Positions 63,169 through 64,000 of a stretch of DNA of 64,000 bases are shown piece after piece (position 1 is the first letter of the stretch; each line of letters starts with the position of its first letter). Under the pieces are notes generated by a model, which saw nothing but the letters and a program-made list of their open reading frames with translations, ran no database searches and was not told where the DNA came from. The translations under genes and the position numbers were made by a program. The stretch covers positions 248,001-312,000 of the forward strand of contig JAWNZC010000279.1 of NCBI GenBank assembly GCA_035771165.1. The letters run 5' to 3'. This DNA comes from Paragorgia papillata (lineage: Eukaryota; Cnidaria; Anthozoa; Scleralcyonacea; Coralliidae).

Positions 63169-64000
63169 GGTAAGTTTAATTGAAAGTTGCTTTTATCAGT
63201 GAATTTATGTTTACGTTTTATCTGCAAATTAAAGTTGTTTTCACGCATTTGCTAAAACAAAATTGTATGCTGTCAAAGCCTAATGATTCGCATGTTTAAT
63301 TCTATTCGATATTACTCTGACACTGACTGACTGCTTAATGCGAATGCGAAGGAATGTCAGTAAATCAAAGCTTGCATTGAAATGGTTTATAATAACAGTG
63401 TCAAGTTCTTTACACTTGTTTGCCTGGAAATCTGGTCACTGCGTCTAGCGGGATTACTTACATAAAAAAATTGACAAGATAAAGTATCAAATAAAAGTCA
63501 GTACAGAAAACAGGTAGGAACTGTCTGTTGATTAAAAATAGATTAATGGAATACTTGCATCCAGAGTCAATTTCTTCAATTTTGAAGATGAAAATCGCAC
63601 AATTGTTGTTGTGTATCGAATTGGACGAGCACTGAATTGTGGCAAATTTTGAAGAACGAAGCAATTCTATTAGCCTAGGTGAATTGTGCGCAGCTGCTTA
63701 TTCGCAAGTGGAAATCGGAAAGCGAACGGGTATTCTATTAATCAATACTGACAGTATCTACCTGCTTTCTACATCTTCTATTTTATACTTTGCCTCGTCA
63801 ATTCTTCGATATTTGCAGCCCGCTAGACGCAGTGACCAGATATATAACAAATATAAACATGCGAATCATTTGGCTTTGACAGCATTATTACAATTTTGTT
63901 TTAGCAAATATGGCCAATTGCAAATATGGCATGTCAGTGATACAACATTCGATAAAACGTAAACATAAATTCACTGATAAAGCAAACTTTCATAACTTAC
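63169..64000. mobile_element. Large foldback element running off the right edge
   Basis: The left arm (63169-63310), starting 'GGTAAGTTTAATTGAAAGTT', is inverted at 63855-64000 ('GCAAACTTTCATAACTTAC' at the window end). Further inside, 'CTGGTCACTGCGTCTAGCGG' (about 63433) mirrors 'CCGCTAGACGCAGTGACCAG' (63822). The two arms are nearly contiguous, meeting around 63600-63640, so almost the whole 830 bp is palindromic. Arms share words but differ by indels. Confidence 0.75.

Overview
The window is animal nuclear DNA: AT-rich, intron-bearing and dominated by transposable-element relics. Three things point to a cnidarian, most likely an anthozoan (coral or sea anemone): Penelope-like elements with GIY-YIG endonucleases, repeated RecQ-like helicase relics beside a C2H2-tailed protein family, and many palindromic 'CCTCGTACCCAGGG'-type and 'GGCTCTGGGTACGAG'-type repeats. 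The organism call is inference from repeat content, not a database match.

Only two host genes can be assembled with confidence, both on the minus strand. (1) An MGAT4-family (GT54) Golgi N-acetylglucosaminyltransferase-like gene has three exons at 15999-15858, 12236-12048 and 9456-8786. Splice phases agree at both joins and give a protein of about 333 aa with an N-terminal signal anchor and a complete GT54 core. (2) An LRAT-domain gene has two exons at 29245-28977 and 27176-26420. They join exactly inside a lysine codon and give about 341 aa: an LRAT core with the Asn-Cys-Glu-His-Phe active site, then a hydrophobic membrane-associated tail. An orphan exon-like reading frame at 5049-5570 (+) is possible but unassigned.

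Layout. 1-8.7 kb: intergenic DNA with THAP-like relics, a MITE, a 560-bp foldback and a tRNA-like sequence. 8.8-16 kb: the MGAT4-like gene, whose introns are filled with foldback elements and Penelope tails. 16.3-25.3 kb: Penelope-like element territory, with three elements of two families and hammerhead ribozyme motifs, plus MITEs whose target-site duplications identify the superfamily (TA, TTAA, 8 bp). 26.4-29.3 kb: the LRAT gene and, in its intron, a nested stack of three MITE-like elements. 32-36.6 kb: a decayed RecQ-like helicase converging on a decayed C2H2-tailed cnidarian-type gene. 36.6-50.8 kb: a tandem duplication of a roughly 7-kb block. Each copy holds a RecQ N-terminal relic, CCTCGTACCCAGG foldbacks, a palindromic head-to-head hammerhead sequence and the start of a Harbinger-like element. 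51.3-52.4 kb: a CR1/L2-like LINE reverse transcriptase pseudogene. 52.6-64 kb: MITEs, foldbacks, a 200-bp tandem repeat, a second RecQ-like relic (56.6-57.8 kb), a Tc1/mariner-like element with its own GC-rich repeat arrays (61.75-63.02 kb), and a very large inverted repeat running off the right edge.

The mobile sequences interlock rather than forming one functional system. The most informative signals are complete three-stem hammerhead motifs at Penelope 3' ends, nested insertions datable against an uninterrupted copy elsewhere in the window, and three separate RecQ-like relics, one of them beside a C2H2-tailed gene.
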